The notes under the pieces are model-generated. The model had not been told where the DNA came from. It saw only the letters and a list, made by a program, of their open reading frames with translations, and searched no databases. The translations under genes and the position numbers were made by a program. 61,146 nucleotides of DNA from Clostridiaceae bacterium (GTDB lineage: Bacteria > Bacillota > Clostridia > Saccharofermentanales > DTU023): contig JAAZJH010000048.1 of assembly GCA_012800435.1 (NCBI GenBank), positions 1-61,146 on the forward strand, written 5' to 3'. Below are positions 53,256-61,146 of this stretch, one piece after another. Positions within the stretch are counted from its first letter, which is position 1. Each line of letters starts with the position of its first letter.

Positions 53256-53529
53256 AATTCATAAAGGATGTTTTGAGATTTGGCTCTCAGCTCGAAACAG
53301 AGAGATATCCAAACAATACCACGAAGTATTTTGCGGCAATTCCTTTGATGGATTGACGGTGTTTCACGATAAGAAGAATCAGGACGCTATCATTGAATGC
53401 ATCTTGATCACCGCGCCTGATTTTGAGAATCAGAACGTTTTGATAGAGATCTTTGAACAAGGTGCCAAGAAGTTCCTAACGGCAGTAAGTACTCTTATTA
53501 CAATACAATCTAATTACAATACAATCTAA
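53212..53529 (+). CDS. Small uncharacterised protein overlapping the GNAT gene
   Basis: 105 codons from the first ATG; a second ATG at 53227 (MEQYGL) is equally possible. No strong ribosome site. The composition is protein-like (RIEIHKGCFEIWLSARNREI near 13-32, then a mix of hydrophobic and charged residues) and the AT content matches its neighbour. No family recognised. It could be a separate gene or the C-terminal part of a frameshifted GNAT protein. Its 3' end sits in a 16-bp tandem duplication. Confidence 0.35.
   Translation: MLQFKMEQYGLTRIEIHKGCFEIWLSARNREISKQYHEVFCGNSFDGLTVFHDKKNQDAIIECILITAPDFENQNVLIEIFEQGAKKFLTAVSTLITIQSNYNTI
53497..53528. repeat. Perfect 16-bp tandem duplication
   Basis: ATTACAATACAATCTA is repeated at 53497-53512 and 53513-53528 with no differences. 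It covers the last codons of the small frame ending at 53529. It is a further example of the short tandem duplications seen in this window. Confidence 0.9.
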
Positions 53530-53581
53530 AAAATTACATGCTAACTAAGAAATATATTCCGAACATATCCGTTGGTACACG

Positions 53582-55282
53582 CTATTCGAATTTTCGCAGA
53601 ACTTTTCCGTAACGCTTCTCGCCGAGGTACTCGTTATCTTCGACAACTTTCTGTCCGTTGAGGAAGACCATGTGAATGCCCTCGGGTTTTTCCGTACAGT
53701 TCGCCGTGTTTGCACGCTCCTTGATTGTGTCTTTGTCGAAGATCACGAGATCAGCGTAATATCCTTCTTTGATAAGTCCGCGCTCTTTTATCCCGAATTG
53801 CTTGGCCGGGAGCCCTGTGCACTTGTGCACGGCTTCCTCTAGCGGGAATCCCTCCCAGTCGCGACCTATGGTGCCGATAAAGCGCGGAAAATGCGCGTAA
53901 AGGCCGGGATTGCTGTTTCTGTCACCGCCGATAACGTCGCTGCCGCAGGAAAGAAACGGAAGCTGAAAAACGGGAAGCGCCGTTTTTAGCAGCGCATCGT
54001 TGTCGTCGAATGTGTTCTCCTCTACTCCCTCATAGCTCAAAGACACACACATGTAGAGGTTGAAATCTTCCTCAAGGGTGAGATCAAGGAAAACTTCATA
54101 GGGTTCATCGCCTTGACCGCGTTCGTTCGCGATCTCGGCAAGCGTTTTGCCTTCAAAAGAGAGGTTTTCGGGCTGCTTGAAATTGAAAAGTCGAAGCTGA
54201 TGTGCAAATCGATTGGCCGTTCCTCCGATCACAACGATCTGGTTGTAAACCGGGAGAAGCGTATTCCACGTCTCGAAACCGGAAGATATGGCCGTCGTGA
54301 GGTATTCGACAACCTCTTTGCGAATCGTCTCATCTTTCAGTCTTTCCGCTGCCTTATCGACACCGCCGTCGAAAAGCCAGTAAGGGAAAAATTCGTTGGG
54401 CGTCGTCATGGAGAACAGGAGGGCGACAAGATCGATGCCGATGTCTACACCGCGCTCCATCGCCATGTCGATCTCGCCGACGCCTTCAAAAAATTCCGGC
54501 AATGCTTCGTCGCAAAAAGGCGCGTAATGAGAAATCTGTAACGGAACGCCGAGAGTCTCCGCGATTGTGATAACCTCTCGAGTCGCATCTGCCATGCCGA
54601 TGCCGAGACTGCGAATATGCGCGCTGATACGCCCGCCATAATCCTTGAGGTCTGAACAGATATAAATCATTTCTTCCGTGTCGGCAAAAGCGCTGCTCAC
54701 ATACTCAAGGCCAAACGATACACCCAGCGCGCCTTCTTCCATCGATTGTCGGATAAGAGCCCGCATCTGTTCGCGTTCTTCGTCACTGGCCTTCCCGCTC
54801 TTGAAACCCATAACGGAAGAGCGGACGGTCGAAAAGCCGACATAGAAAGCTGCGTTCACGATGGGATTATTTTCTTCCACCATGTTAAGAAAGCTGTCGA
54901 GTGTGCGGCATTCCTCTTCAGGCGGCCACTTTCTTTGAGAAAAGGTTTCACCAAAAAAGTGCTTCTGTTCGCGGTAACCGGGAGGAATAGCCGGAGCGGG
55001 AGATATGCCGCAGCATCCGCAGATGACCGTCGTAATTCCCTGATACAGAAGCGGGATGAGACAAGAAATGTCTTCTTTGTTGCCCAGTATAAAATCATAG
55101 TGCGTGTGCGCATCGATGAAGCCGGGACTGACAACCAAGCCTGCCGCGTCAATGATGACAGCGTCATCCGATGTGAGATTGCCAACGGCGACAATTCGAT
55201 CACCTTCGATTAAAATATCGGCATTTCGGCCGGGAGACCCCGTGCCGTCAACTAAATTACAGTTTTTGATGAGTGTTTTCAT
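53582..55282 (-). CDS. N-acyl-D-amino-acid deacylase (second copy)
   Basis: About 566 residues. MKTLIKNCNLVDGTGSPG at the start, GFIDAHTHYDFIL near 54-66 with the metal-binding HxH, GITTVICGCCGISPAP near 86-101, ISHYAPF near 250, and RGLIKEGYYADLVIFD near 515-530. Like the copy at 40.8 kb but distantly related, so the two probably differ in substrate. ATG at 55282 is preceded by GAGAGG; a GTG six bases earlier is possible. It is the last gene of the minus-strand group, after a terminator. Confidence 0.9.
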   Translation of the reverse strand: MKTLIKNCNLVDGTGSPGRNADILIEGDRIVAVGNLTSDDAVIIDAAGLVVSPGFIDAHTHYDFILGNKEDISCLIPLLYQGITTVICGCCGISPAPAIPPGYREQKHFFGETFSQRKWPPEEECRTLDSFLNMVEENNPIVNAAFYVGFSTVRSSVMGFKSGKASDEEREQMRALIRQSMEEGALGVSFGLEYVSSAFADTEEMIYICSDLKDYGGRISAHIRSLGIGMADATREVITIAETLGVPLQISHYAPFCDEALPEFFEGVGEIDMAMERGVDIGIDLVALLFSMTTPNEFFPYWLFDGGVDKAAERLKDETIRKEVVEYLTTAISSGFETWNTLLPVYNQIVVIGGTANRFAHQLRLFNFKQPENLSFEGKTLAEIANERGQGDEPYEVFLDLTLEEDFNLYMCVSLSYEGVEENTFDDNDALLKTALPVFQLPFLSCGSDVIGGDRNSNPGLYAHFPRFIGTIGRDWEGFPLEEAVHKCTGLPAKQFGIKERGLIKEGYYADLVIFDKDTIKERANTANCTEKPEGIHMVFLNGQKVVEDNEYLGEKRYGKVLRKFE

Positions 55283-55360
55283 TGACACGATCCTCTCTTA
55301 TCTCGTCAATAGAGAAGGGCACAATTAAAAATGGGCTCTTTAAACAAACAGACCTTAAAA

Positions 55361-55402
55361 AAACGCTAAATGGAAGCAAGGACTGCCTCGGCAGTCCTTG
55401 CT
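55361..55402 (-). terminator. Hairpin terminator before the second D-aminoacylase gene
   Basis: A perfect 12-bp stem (55375-55386 with 55391-55402, loop CTCG) is followed on the minus strand, after ten bases, by GTTTTTTT. It lies 16 bases downstream of the 72-residue gene and about 90 bases upstream of the D-aminoacylase start. Confidence 0.75.
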
Positions 55403-55417
55403 CTATACATCCGGCGA

Positions 55418-55636
55418 TCAGTCGAGTTTCGCGAATTCTTCGTCCACTTTCGCCAAAAATTCAGGCGTCAGCACTTTAGGAACGAATTTTGCCGCCTCTG
55501 GAAGCGTCATTTTCATCGCGAGTTTAATGCCGGGAGTCTTCAGGATGCCGGGTTGCAACTCTTCTGCGATTGCAGATAATTCAGGAGTATTAACGATCTC
55601 CTCGATCTTTGTTTTCTCAACAGAATATTTTGCCAT
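55418..55636 (-). CDS. 72-residue protein, function unknown
   Basis: Small soluble protein, MAKYSVEKTKIEEIV at the start. It has two TPE-containing helical stretches (NTPELSAIAEELQPG near 16-30 and LTPEFLAKVDEEFAKLD at the end) around a central ILKTPGIKLAMKMTLPEAAKFV, suggesting a helical hairpin or small helical bundle. AAAGGAAG lies 9 bases before the ATG, so it is probably made. It lies 40 bases after the aminotransferase gene and just before a terminator, so it is co-transcribed with that gene. A partner or stabilising subunit is possible. I do not recognise a family. Confidence 0.7.
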   Translation of the reverse strand: MAKYSVEKTKIEEIVNTPELSAIAEELQPGILKTPGIKLAMKMTLPEAAKFVPKVLTPEFLAKVDEEFAKLD

Positions 55637-55675
55637 GTTTAATTCTTCCTTTCCGTTTGTCGTATGTTCATGATC

Positions 55676-57013
55676 CTACATAAACATCTCTAACTCTTCG
55701 AACACTTTGTCCGCCGCCTCAATAGCGTATCGGACGTCATCCTCAGTGTGTTCGTCACTACAAGAATACCTCTGAAGGTTGTAGACGCCAAGTTGATTCA
55801 TGCGCGTAGAGAAATAGAAATACAGAACTTGGTCGCAATTCTCGAGCGCGTCTGCGTTGTTGATAATCTTGTCTTTTGTTGTAATGACGGGCACAATCGC
55901 AGCCGGGAATCCTTGAACAATCAAAGGAATCCCATGTGCTTTCGCCCGATCAAGGAATCCTTCCGCGAGCATATTGCCCAGACGAGCAATCTTCTTGAGG
56001 ATTGCGCCGTCATTCTCGGCCAGAATTGTGGTCAATCCGACAATGGCGGCAGAACAGAGAGGATGCCCTTGGAATGTACCCGCCGACAGCGTTTTGCATT
56101 CGACGATTCCTTCCATAACCTCTTTTTTTCCTCCGAAAATCGCTACAGGGAAGCCGCCGCCGATCGCTTTAGAGAACGTCCAAAGGTCAGGGGTGACTCC
56201 GAAATATTCCTCGGCGCCGCCCAAGGCAAGCCTAAAGCCCGTAATGACTTCGTCAAATATGAGAACCACGTTGTGTTTTGTGCAAAGCTCGCGCACACCT
56301 TCAAGATACCCCGGTTCAGGCATACATCCGTATATGTTTACGGGGATTGGCTCCAAGAGAACACAGGCGATCTCATCTCCACGTTCTTCAAACAGTTTTT
56401 CCATCGCGGGGAGGTCATTGAACTCAATGATCATCGTGTCCATGAGTGCATGTTTTCCCCTTCCTATCGTGGTGGTGATGCTGTTGTAGATATCGCCTTC
56501 GCGTTCCTCATCAACGGCTACGGGGTTTTCGGGTGTCGATGTTCCGCCGAGGATGAAATCGAAAGCGCCGTGATAGTGACCGGCAAATTTGACAACATAG
56601 TTTTTTCCCGTGTAACCACGAGCAACGCGGACGGCCATCATATTCGCTTCGCTCCCGCATAGAGCGAAGCGGATGAGATCAATTCCTTTTACACATTTCT
56701 TGATGGCCTCAGCCGCCTCGATTTGGATCTCTTTAAGATCGGGAGTATAGCCCTTCTCAAGCTCATCCATAAGGAATTTCTTGAATCGTTCATTGTGGCG
56801 ACCGAGTATCGAAGGACCGTAGTTGATGCAGAAGTCGTAATATTTGTTTCCGTCGTGGTCATAAAAATGCGCACCCTCGGTGCGCGCGATAAAGGTCGGT
56901 TTATCACCTTCCTTGTGCTTGTAGTTGCTTAGCATCCCTCCAGCAATACACTGGAAAGCGCGGTCATAGAGCGCATCATTTTTCACTCGTTCAAGCAGTT
57001 CCAGATCGATCAT
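55676..57013 (-). CDS. Class III PLP aminotransferase (glutamate-1-semialdehyde aminomutase-like)
   Basis: About 445 residues. GPSILGRHNERFKKFL near 67-82, FALCGSEANMMAVRVAR near 114-130, GHYHGAFDFILGG near 144, LIFDEVITGFRLALGG near 232-247, and FSKAIGGGFPVA near 263-274 with the PLP lysine. The C-terminal FYFSTRMNQLGVYN and HTEDDVRYAIEAAD complete the fold. The family includes HemL and aminotransferases acting on beta-amino acids or D-amino acids. With no tetrapyrrole genes beside it, an amino-acid-fermentation role is more likely than HemL. Start at 57013 follows AGAGGAAG. Confidence 0.85.
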   Translation of the reverse strand: MIDLELLERVKNDALYDRAFQCIAGGMLSNYKHKEGDKPTFIARTEGAHFYDHDGNKYYDFCINYGPSILGRHNERFKKFLMDELEKGYTPDLKEIQIEAAEAIKKCVKGIDLIRFALCGSEANMMAVRVARGYTGKNYVVKFAGHYHGAFDFILGGTSTPENPVAVDEEREGDIYNSITTTIGRGKHALMDTMIIEFNDLPAMEKLFEERGDEIACVLLEPIPVNIYGCMPEPGYLEGVRELCTKHNVVLIFDEVITGFRLALGGAEEYFGVTPDLWTFSKAIGGGFPVAIFGGKKEVMEGIVECKTLSAGTFQGHPLCSAAIVGLTTILAENDGAILKKIARLGNMLAEGFLDRAKAHGIPLIVQGFPAAIVPVITTKDKIINNADALENCDQVLYFYFSTRMNQLGVYNLQRYSCSDEHTEDDVRYAIEAADKVFEELEMFM

Positions 57014-57174
57014 TTCACTTCCTCTTTTCTTGGTCATTGGAGTCGATACGCGAGAGCCACCCCCTTAGCAATGCGAAAAAATACATTCTTTTATGTTTTA
57101 AACATTCTATCATGATAAAAAGGCACCAAGCAATGAATTCTTTGTAGGTTTTGTATGAAAAATAGGATTAGCAA

Positions 57175-57231
57175 AATGCCAAAGAAAACTGGACAGCGAG
57201 GCGTGCGTGTCGTCCGGTTTTGTTTGGCATT
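57175..57231 (-). terminator. Long hairpin after tldE
   Basis: Arms of 20 bases (57212-57231 with 57175-57194) pair with few mismatches on the minus strand, loop of 17. It lies 17 bases after the tldE stop. Only TTTT follows, so it is a weak terminator or an mRNA-stabilising stem. Confidence 0.65.
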
Positions 57232-57247
57232 CAGCCGAAAAAGAGGT

Positions 57248-58618
57248 CTATTTTCCTGATATCAGGACGTTGTCAAAGGCCACCCAAGGTAGGACGCTGC
57301 CGCCGTCTTTTACGATGTCGGAGGACAGTGCTCTTACGTTCAAAAGAAGCTCGGCGAGGTTTCCATTGATCATGGTTTCGTTCAGCGCGTGGGCAATTTT
57401 GCCTTTTTCGATGAGAAAGGCATTCTTCGCGACGGCGGAAAAGTCGCCGTTTGTGGAAGGTTGACCGCCTGACACGCGACCGATGAGGATGCCGCGCTCA
57501 ATGGATGAGATGATGGACTCCACCGAAGCGTCTCCGCCTTGGACGACGAAACTCGTCGATTGGTTCGGGGCACGCGACAGACCTGTTTTTCTGGAGGCAT
57601 AATCTGAAAGACAGAATTGCTTCAAGATGCCGTTTTCGATGAAAGTGAAATCCTCGGAAAGATAACCTTCGGCTGAAAAGCGTTCGCCTGCGACGATGTC
57701 GGGATGCGAGGGGGCAATCCGGATGTTGAGTACAGGAGACGCGACAGCCTCACCGAGTTTGTCTTTCCACAGACTGGTGTTTTCGATGAGAACACTGTCT
57801 GAGGCAAAAGTGCCGATGACGGTGTGCAACAAGTCGCCGAAACAGTCCGGCACCATGAGCACAGTGCCTTCAAATGCCCTGTCCATCGGTTGAGTATCGA
57901 TCTGCTCCGATACCATGATCAGATCTGCTTCGAGACTGCCCATTTCAATGAATGGGCGATCTAACGTGTACGTCTGAACTCCAGAGCCAAAAAAGGAGGA
58001 CGTTTTTGTTCCCTCATGAGCAGAGAATAAAATGCTGATGCCGTAGAGGCTTTCTCGCGTGAAAAAGCGACTGCCGGTGGAATAGTTAGCGCACGATTCA
58101 CTCGACACGTGTGTAGCGGTCAGCGACTCCACCATAATTGTCGGGAAACGGTCTCGGATCATTGCAAGAAGTTCCTGACTGCGATGGAAAAGCTTTGATT
58201 CGTCACAAGCGTGCGGACCGGATTCAAAGGTCTGTATCGGCAGGGCGGGCGCCAGTTGCCAATCTTTGTCAGGGCTTGCTGCCTGAGCGGATGCGAGGCA
58301 TGTCGCCGCACCGGCGCGAATATCATCTTCATCAACGGAATTCTGGGACAGTGTGCCGCGCCGGCCGTCACAGTCGATGGCCATATAAGATACCGAGTCG
58401 TCAAAAAGCGTGCGATAGAGTGAAAATTCACCGGCTTCCGCGGAAATCTCTCGCGTTACCCGACGCGTTGCAACGCAGCGTGCCTGGTCGGCGCCGCCTT
58501 CTTTGAGGGCATCCAACCCGAGTCTCGTGTAATGTTCAAGAGTTGTAAACTTCGCCCATTGGAGGGGCGAGGATGTGGTTTCCGGCTTGAGTCTTGCTTT
58601 GTTTTCAAGCTTTTCCAT
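57248..58618 (-). CDS. tldE: TldE/PmbA-family protein, partner of TldD
   Basis: 456 residues. The partner subunit of the TldD metalloprotease, which processes unstructured peptides. ESCANYSTGSRFFTRESLYGIS near 149-170, GSLEADLIMVSE near 205, and GGQPSTNGDFSAVAKNAFLI near 384-403 fit the family. No HExxxH, as usual for TldE. It follows tldD by 69 bases on the same strand and ends at a long hairpin. Confidence 0.9.
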   Translation of the reverse strand: MEKLENKARLKPETTSSPLQWAKFTTLEHYTRLGLDALKEGGADQARCVATRRVTREISAEAGEFSLYRTLFDDSVSYMAIDCDGRRGTLSQNSVDEDDIRAGAATCLASAQAASPDKDWQLAPALPIQTFESGPHACDESKLFHRSQELLAMIRDRFPTIMVESLTATHVSSESCANYSTGSRFFTRESLYGISILFSAHEGTKTSSFFGSGVQTYTLDRPFIEMGSLEADLIMVSEQIDTQPMDRAFEGTVLMVPDCFGDLLHTVIGTFASDSVLIENTSLWKDKLGEAVASPVLNIRIAPSHPDIVAGERFSAEGYLSEDFTFIENGILKQFCLSDYASRKTGLSRAPNQSTSFVVQGGDASVESIISSIERGILIGRVSGGQPSTNGDFSAVAKNAFLIEKGKIAHALNETMINGNLAELLLNVRALSSDIVKDGGSVLPWVAFDNVLISGK

Positions 58619-58687
58619 GTAATATCTCCTTCGTGCTGTTACAGTGAATGTTCAGACTTTTATGCCAAATATGATTTACAGAAATGA

Positions 58688-60076
58688 TCACATTCTTCCT
58701 CCGACCGTGATTTCACACCGCACGGCAGGTCCGCCAAGAGAGACGGCCATCGGCTGTTTTTTTCCGCAAAATCCGGCGCTACCCCATTCCACCGTGTCGG
58801 AGAGCATGTCAATCGTTTTCATCATCTCAAAGGCGATGCCGGAGATCGTTGTATCCAAAATGGCGCGCCCTATTTTGCCGTTTTTGATTTCATAGCCGCG
58901 TGTGACGCCGAACATGAACTCGCCGGTCATGTCGGCCTGGCCATTGTTTGATGAGATGAGCCAGTACCCGTCATCGATTGAGACGAGCATCTCTTCTAGA
59001 GTGTTTTTTCCGGGAAGGATCACCGTGTTTCGCATGCGGATCAGCGGTTCGTCGGAGAAAAGCCAAGCGCGCGCGTGTCCTGTCGGCTCCACGCCAAAGT
59101 GGCGCGCAGATTCGCGATTGTTCATGTAGCCTTTCAAAATGCCGTTTTCAATCAGGACAGTGTCTTTTGCCGTGACACCCTCATCGTCCGCGAACACCGG
59201 CAGCGGTACCGGTTTTCCGAAGGCTGTGTGCGCGTAATCGACCAGCGAAGTGATCTCAGACGCCACAGGCTGATTGAGCAAGTGTGCGGAAACCGAGCCG
59301 GAAATAACAAGATCGGCTTCGACGGTATGCCCGACGGCTTCGTGGGCGAGCATGCCGGCGAGAGCACCGGAGAGGACGCAGGTCTTTTTCCCCGGTTTCG
59401 GGTGCACCCCTTCGCGTTTTTTCATGAGTTCTTCGTAAATCTCGAGTGCTTTCACCTTCGCTTCAGAAAGATCGGAGAAGTGTTGATCAAACGTACCATA
59501 GCCGCCGACGATGTCGTACAGTTCAACGGGACCGCTCTCAGGATGCATCGCGACCATCTTGATGTACAGATAGCTTCTCCGGGTTACGACGTGGGCATCG
59601 AGTCCATCAGATACGGCAATGACTTTTTCAACAGTATCGCTCATTGCGCCAACGACGCGGCTTACGAGCTCCGGACAATTTTGCACCACAAAATCATCGA
59701 GTTCGCGGCAGCGTTCGATGTAAAAAGTCTGTTCAACATCAATCGCATCGTCGTTGCGCAGGAGCTGTCCCGTAGGGATCGGAGCGAGAGGACCCTTTAT
59801 CGGCTGCACGTTCTTTTCTAAGAAAGAAGCGTTCGCTTCCGCTTCTTTCAACGTTCTTTTTACCGCATCTTCAGAATAGGTTCCCGTTGAGGAAAAGCCG
59901 TAGACTCCGTTTTTTCTAACACGCGCGGAGACGCCTTTCCGATCAGAGCGCTGGTTGCTGACCAGCTGCCCGCTCAACAACATGACTTGTCTGGATGCAT
60001 TATGTTGAGCTCGAAGTTCGCATGTCCCGCTATCGGGAAAATGCGCTCGAAAATTAAATAATGATTCGTTTAACAC
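58688..60076 (-). CDS. tldD: TldD metalloprotease
   Basis: Catalytic subunit of the TldD/E peptidase. 462 residues. HEAVGH at about 244-249 followed by TVEAD (zinc site HExxxH), then LVISGSVSAHLLN and FSDEPLIRMRNTVILPG near 333-349. GYEIKNGKIGRAILD near 413-427 closes the family pattern. The start is GTG at 60076, 11 bases after AGGAG. In other bacteria TldD/E removes leader peptides of modified peptides such as microcin B17; the SCIFF peptide in this window would be an interesting candidate substrate, although not linked by position. Confidence 0.93.
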   Translation of the reverse strand: MLNESLFNFRAHFPDSGTCELRAQHNASRQVMLLSGQLVSNQRSDRKGVSARVRKNGVYGFSSTGTYSEDAVKRTLKEAEANASFLEKNVQPIKGPLAPIPTGQLLRNDDAIDVEQTFYIERCRELDDFVVQNCPELVSRVVGAMSDTVEKVIAVSDGLDAHVVTRRSYLYIKMVAMHPESGPVELYDIVGGYGTFDQHFSDLSEAKVKALEIYEELMKKREGVHPKPGKKTCVLSGALAGMLAHEAVGHTVEADLVISGSVSAHLLNQPVASEITSLVDYAHTAFGKPVPLPVFADDEGVTAKDTVLIENGILKGYMNNRESARHFGVEPTGHARAWLFSDEPLIRMRNTVILPGKNTLEEMLVSIDDGYWLISSNNGQADMTGEFMFGVTRGYEIKNGKIGRAILDTTISGIAFEMMKTIDMLSDTVEWGSAGFCGKKQPMAVSLGGPAVRCEITVGGRM

Positions 60077-60517
60077 CGATTGGTTCTCCTTTTTATAGGA
60101 TGCACGATGATGTGCATGGTAATCGTCACGAGCACCGGAGGGTGTGTGATTTCTATTGTTACTACCGGCTTACAAAGGTGCACGATTATCATGGTTATGT
60201 GCACGGTTTTATCGTTGGCGCCGGCAGTGCATTATTCTTCACTCGGACATTCTCATTTTACACGTTCAGCGTTCGGATTATAAAGAGAGAATTAGTTGAC
60301 CTTGCAGTCTGTTTTTCAATGAAATGTATGTAATGACATCTGGTAAATTAGATTATATTTGGAGGCGACCTATGTTAGCGAAGAGACGATTTCCGGCATG
60401 ATTTTTGAAACAAGAAAATATAAGGATTAAATGCAGTGCTGATATGAAAGATATTCTGATCCCAAAAAGCGGGCATCCACCCGATAATTGACAAAAGGGA
60501 AGGAGACTACTGGCGAG
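60077..60517. other. Gap between tldD and the hydrolase, with inverted repeats and a mini-ORF
   Basis: 441 bases without a firm gene. Related palindromic elements lie at 60101-60116 (TGCAC/GTGCA arms, 6-base loop) and 60178-60204 (GTGCAC arms, 15-base loop). TTGACC at 60296 resembles a -35. A nine-codon frame at 60372-60401 has a good GGAGG site and encodes MLAKRRFPA; it may be a leader peptide or a relic. Confidence 0.4.
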
Positions 60518-61146
60518 ATGAACGGTATGAAAGAAAAGCTGCTCAAAACAGATCAAGGCAAGATTTTTTATTGGCAATCAAATAGTTGGGATACACGTTC
60601 GGAGACACTGTTTTTCCTGCATGGACTTACCGCAGATCACAGCATGTTCGAGGAACAAATAGCCTTTTTTATAAAAGAATATAACGTGTTAACTTGGGAT
60701 GCTCCGGCTCACGGAAAATCAAGACCCTTCGGATCATTTAGTTTTAATGATGTTGCTCATTATATTAAAGACATCTTGGACGAGTGTGCCGTAAGTGAAG
60801 TTGTTCTTGTGGGACAGTCTTTAGGAGGATATTTTGCCCAAGCCTTTATAAAACGATATCCGGAATATGCAAAAGGATTTGTTTCAATCGACAGTACGCC
60901 TTATGGAGAGGATTATTACTCCAAATTTGACATTTGGATTTTAAAACAAGTCGAATGGATGGCTCATCTTTACCCGTTCGAGTGGATGAAAAAGGCGATG
61001 GCAAAACAAGTATCTACAACACAAAAGGCATACGACAACATGTTGCAGATGCTGGCGCCTTATACTAAGCGTGAACTGTGTCATTTAATGGGACTTGGCT
61101 ATGCCGGTTTTCTAGAAGATAATTGCGACTTGGAAATTTCTTGCCC
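60518..61146 (+). CDS. Alpha/beta hydrolase, 3' end cut by window edge
   Basis: 209 codons visible. FLHGLTAD near 33-40 supplies the HG oxyanion element, WDAPAHGKSRPFGSF near 64-78 is the DxPGxGxS-type strand, and GQSLGGYFAQAF near 105-116 carries the catalytic serine. Acid and histidine should lie beyond the edge. An AAGGGAAGGAG site is 12 bases upstream of the ATG at 60518; a second ATG at 60527 is possible. It could be an esterase, C-C hydrolase or peptidase. Confidence 0.85.
   Translation, partial: MNGMKEKLLKTDQGKIFYWQSNSWDTRSETLFFLHGLTADHSMFEEQIAFFIKEYNVLTWDAPAHGKSRPFGSFSFNDVAHYIKDILDECAVSEVVLVGQSLGGYFAQAFIKRYPEYAKGFVSIDSTPYGEDYYSKFDIWILKQVEWMAHLYPFEWMKKAMAKQVSTTQKAYDNMLQMLAPYTKRELCHLMGLGYAGFLEDNCDLEISC

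Noticed and set aside
55748-56662. 304-codon plus-strand frame opposite the aminotransferase gene
   Set aside because: Antisense shadow; the minus-strand protein has complete PLP-enzyme motifs.
59075-59821. 248-codon plus-strand frame opposite tldD
   Set aside because: Antisense shadow of tldD, which has an intact HExxxH.
60061-60333. 90-codon His-rich plus-strand frame after tldD
   Set aside because: Overlaps the tldD start, has no ribosome site, and its histidines come from the palindromic GTGCAC repeats.

Overview
The window is a chromosomal origin region of a Clostridia-type Bacillota, probably an anaerobe that lives on peptides and amino acids. The evidence is dnaA-dnaN-recF-remB-gyrB and parAB with parS sites, a SCIFF peptide with its radical SAM maturase (a Clostridia marker), an adenosylcobalamin-dependent ribonucleotide reductase with corrinoid-processing genes, and many genes for amino-acid, D-amino-acid and dipeptide handling. 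No rRNA, tRNA, CRISPR array, phage or intact insertion sequence was seen.

Layout. 0-16.8 kb, almost all minus strand: guaA (cut by the left edge), cobO, a three-gene ABC-2 exporter, a zinc-ribbon membrane protein, nrdJ, a small plus-strand lipoprotein, cca, xpt behind a structured leader with an attenuator, a Pro/Gln-rich membrane protein, a GltS-type carrier and a GNAT acetyltransferase. 17-25.5 kb: a D-Ala-D-Ala carboxypeptidase, a DivIVA-like coiled-coil protein, a giant YfhO-family membrane protein, parB, parA and a threonine-aldolase-like enzyme. 26-35 kb: gyrB, remB, a cobU-like gene, cobS, cobU, recF, dnaN, dnaA and an AT-rich candidate oriC. Three parS palindromes (15.5, 20.4 and 25.8 kb) surround parAB. 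35-44.5 kb: cysteine desulfurase, nadE, an aminopeptidase P, a D-aminoacylase, and the SCIFF maturase with its 48-residue precursor. 44.5-52.7 kb: a more AT-rich sugar-acid or hydroxy-acid module (CdaR regulator, glycerate kinase, a decayed reductase, cyclase, enolase-superfamily dehydratase, amino-acid-type permease, LarA-like racemase). 52.8-61.1 kb: GNAT, a second D-aminoacylase, a 72-residue protein, a class III aminotransferase, the tldE/tldD pair and the start of an alpha/beta hydrolase.

Main observations. GuaA and NadE both keep intact ATP-pyrophosphatase synthetase domains, but both glutamine-amidotransferase domains appear to have lost their catalytic residues. That suggests the cell makes GMP and NAD from free ammonia. 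Many housekeeping proteins (RecF, NadE, GyrB, the SCIFF maturase, YfhO, one D-aminoacylase) carry long hydrophilic insertions absent from their families, and several genes contain fresh short in-frame tandem duplications. The SCIFF peptide has five cysteines instead of six. The xpt leader is closed by a long-range stem, has internal hairpins and ends in an intrinsic terminator, but does not match the purine aptamer by eye.
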